Part shown: one piece after another, positions 23,492 through 25,032 of the stretch | How positions within the stretch are numbered: position 1 is the first letter of the stretch | Layout: every line of letters starts with the position of its first letter | NCBI GenBank assembly: GCA_036273175.1 | Contig: DASUIE010000076.1 | Location: forward strand, 1-25,032 | Direction of reading: 5' to 3' | Length of the DNA: 25,032 nt | Source of the DNA: DATARH01 sp036273175 | GTDB taxonomy: Bacteria > Pseudomonadota > Alphaproteobacteria > ATCC43930 > CGMCC-115725 | The notes under the pieces: model-generated | What the model saw: only the letters and a program-made list of their open reading frames with translations | Told to the model about the DNA's origin: nothing | Databases searched by the model: none | Translations under genes and position numbers: made by a program

Positions 23492-24559
23492 ATGTTCCAC
23501 CGCGAGGCAGGCGTTTTCAAGACCAGCTACGGCGCCGATATGGCGCTGTACCCGCTGCCGATCGCCAAATGGGCGGTCGCGGCGGTCGCCGGGCTGTTCA
23601 TCGTGATCGCCCCGCTGTTTTGCAGCGAATACATCGTATCCGTCCTCAACCTGATCCTGATCGCGATCGTCGGGGCGCTCGGGCTCAACATTCTCGTAGG
23701 CTATACCGGACAGATCTCGATCGGCGCCGGCGCGTTCATGTCGGTCGGCGCCTATACCGCCGCGCATCTCGTGGTCAGCCTGGGCTTGCCCTTCTGGATC
23801 ACGATCCCGCTCGGCGGGGTCGCGGCGGCGGCGATCGGGGCGGTGGTGGGCATCCCCTCGCTGCGCATCAAAGGCATCTATCTCGCGATCGCGACGCTTG
23901 CGGCGCAGCTCATCATCGAGTGGACGATCAACCACGTGCCGTGGATATCGGGCGGAACGCAGGCAACGATCACGGTGGAGCGGCCGTTCGTCTTCGGCGT
24001 CAAGCTCGCCCACGAGCGGCAAATCTATCTGTTCCTGATGGCGTTCGTGGTGATCGCGGTGGTCGCGACCCTAAACCTGGTGCGCAGCCGCATCGGCCGC
24101 GCCTTTATCGCGATCCGCGACCAGGACATCGCCGCCGAGATCATCGGCATCAACATCTTCAAGTACAAGCTCTACGCCTTTGCGATCTCGTCGTTCTATG
24201 CCGGCGTCGCCGGGGCGCTGGAGAGCTACTACCTCGGCATCGCCAATTACGAGCAATTCCAGATCGATGTCTCGATCGACTATCTCGCGATGGTCATCAT
24301 CGGCGGGCTGGGCTCGGTTCTGGGCTCGGTTCTGGGCGCGATCTTCGTCACGCTGCTCCCGACCGCGACACGCTGGTTTCTCGAAACCTTCGGCGGCGCG
24401 TTCTTTTCCTATTCCGACCTGTTGAGCGTGATCCCGAATTTGCGGCTGATCATCTTTGGCGGGCTGATCATCTTTTTCCTGGTGGTCGAGCCCGAGGGCC
24501 TCAACCGCTTGTGGCGCAACATTCGCAATTATTTCCGCGTGTGGCCATTTTCTTACTAA
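23492..24559 (+). CDS. ABC transporter permease, LivM-type
   Basis: The 355-residue protein starts at ATG 23492; an in-frame Met 16 codons in is a possible alternative, as the ribosome binding site is weak. The LivM signature LGLNILVGYTGQISIGAGAFM (about 63-83) is present. So are GIPSLRIKGIYLAIATLAAQ, the cytoplasmic coupling loop IRDQDIAAEIIGINIFKYK, GGLGSVLGSVLGAIF and the final VVEPEGLNRLW. A 12-bp unit is repeated exactly twice in the GSVLGSVLG segment, without changing the usual family spacing. It pairs with the LivH-type permease. The following binding-protein gene begins 32 nt downstream, so the operon continues. Confidence 0.94.
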   Translation: MFHREAGVFKTSYGADMALYPLPIAKWAVAAVAGLFIVIAPLFCSEYIVSVLNLILIAIVGALGLNILVGYTGQISIGAGAFMSVGAYTAAHLVVSLGLPFWITIPLGGVAAAAIGAVVGIPSLRIKGIYLAIATLAAQLIIEWTINHVPWISGGTQATITVERPFVFGVKLAHERQIYLFLMAFVVIAVVATLNLVRSRIGRAFIAIRDQDIAAEIIGINIFKYKLYAFAISSFYAGVAGALESYYLGIANYEQFQIDVSIDYLAMVIIGGLGSVLGSVLGAIFVTLLPTATRWFLETFGGAFFSYSDLLSVIPNLRLIIFGGLIIFFLVVEPEGLNRLWRNIRNYFRVWPFSY

Positions 24560-24591
24560 GTTGGGAACAGGGCAAAAAGGGAGGAGCAACG

Positions 24592-25032
24592 ATGAAAAGC
24601 CTATCGAAGACAATGCTGACGCTGGTCGCCGGAGCGGCGCTCGGGCTGGCGCTCGCCGGCGCCGCGCGGGCCGAGGACAAGGTGTTGGTGATCGGGGATC
24701 AGTGCGACCGCACCGGCCCGACCCAGATCGTCGGCACGGTGCTGTGCCCGGCGATGCAGGATTATTACAATTACATCAATTCGAAGGGTGGTGTCGACGG
24801 CTACAAGATCGAGGCGCCCGAGATCGACAACGCCTATAAAGTCCCGCCGGCGGTCGAGGCATATGAGCGCCAGAAACAGCAGGGCGCGGTCATCATGTCG
24901 CTGTACGGCACGCCGCAGACCGTCGCGCTGAACCAGCGCCTCGAACAGGACCACATGACGACGACGTCGCCCGGCTTCGGCATTTCGGCGGCCGCCGACG
25001 GCAAGCGCTTCCCCTATCTGTTCCCGATTGCC
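24592..25032 (+). CDS. Periplasmic substrate-binding protein of the ABC importer, N-terminal part (truncated by window edge)
   Basis: The gene starts at ATG 24592 behind GGGAGGAG and remains open to the window end (147 residues). MKSLSKTMLTLVAGAALGLA with a cut after ARA (27) is a Sec signal peptide. The mature protein begins EDKVLVIGDQCDRTGPTQIVG, then AMQDYYNYINSKGGVDGYKIE, the opening of type I periplasmic binding proteins (Peripla_BP_6/LivK-like). Where amino-acid binding proteins usually read SLTG, this one reads CDRTG, and a second Cys follows in VLCPAM, so a disulfide is possible. The altered ligand-loop sequence and the neighbouring acyl-CoA synthetase argue against a plain leucine/isoleucine ligand. 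The remainder, and possibly livF, lie to the right. Confidence 0.9.
   Translation, partial: MKSLSKTMLTLVAGAALGLALAGAARAEDKVLVIGDQCDRTGPTQIVGTVLCPAMQDYYNYINSKGGVDGYKIEAPEIDNAYKVPPAVEAYERQKQQGAVIMSLYGTPQTVALNQRLEQDHMTTTSPGFGISAAADGKRFPYLFPIA

Noticed and set aside
24309..24337. Exact 12-bp tandem repeat in the LivM-type gene
   Set aside because: It codes GSVLGSVLG, where the family normally has a similar GxxxGxxLG spacing, so it is not an expansion; treated as ordinary coding sequence.
1..25032. tRNA, rRNA, insertion sequence, integrase or attachment sites
   Set aside because: None recognised; no transposase-like protein, terminal inverted repeats or RNA gene features were seen.

Overview
The window is GC-rich and densely coded, with strong GC third-position bias, GTG starts, many 1-4 nt stop/start overlaps and GGAGG-type ribosome binding sites. 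The gene content (TRAP and branched-chain-type ABC uptake, CaiB/BaiF CoA-transferases, a Hint_2 protein, an N-acyl-D-amino-acid deacylase-type amidohydrolase, a TauD-type dioxygenase) suggests a free-living alphaproteobacterium. A Rhodospirillales- or Hyphomicrobiales-like lineage is my inference. I see no rRNA, tRNA, IS element, phage gene or CRISPR array. The longest non-coding stretch is 264 bp (3476-3739).

Region A (1-9278) looks like a catabolic and uptake island. It starts with the 3' end of a ring-hydroxylating dioxygenase alpha subunit and its beta subunit (+). Convergent to these is a minus-strand operon: acyl-CoA dehydrogenase-like flavoprotein, single-domain VOC protein, C-C-bond (meta-cleavage-product-type) hydrolase. 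Divergent from it, a plus-strand run encodes a TRAP binding protein, a fused DctQM permease and two translationally coupled class III CoA-transferases. A coherent reading is that a carboxylate is imported by TRAP and activated by CoA transfer, and that ring hydroxylation, ring cleavage and hydrolysis plus flavin-dependent oxidation degrade it. Electron-transfer partners, a diol dehydrogenase and a two-domain extradiol dioxygenase are not in the window.

Region B (9444-10382) is a lone gene for a Tat-like exported, His/Gly-rich protein ending in a Hint (intein/hedgehog-type) domain.

Region C (10387-14204) holds a minus-strand pair, an N-acyl-D-amino-acid deacylase-type amidohydrolase followed by a TauD/TfdA-type Fe(II)/2-oxoglutarate dioxygenase, and a divergent short-chain dehydrogenase. 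Region D (14317-14691) is a small secreted YXWGXW-repeat protein.

Region E (14723-19626, minus) is a tight three-gene operon: CobW/COG0523 metallochaperone GTPase, hydantoinase/dihydropyrimidinase-type zinc amidohydrolase, and a CPA1 Na+/H+ antiporter with a C-terminal cyclic-nucleotide-binding domain.

Region F (19811 to the window end, plus) is a branched-chain-amino-acid-type ABC importer operon (LivG-, LivH-, LivM-like and a periplasmic binding protein) with a long-chain acyl-CoA synthetase inserted after the ATPase gene and coupled to it. This suggests that the imported substrate is an acid activated to a CoA thioester on entry. A second ATPase (LivF) is absent here and may lie beyond the right edge.
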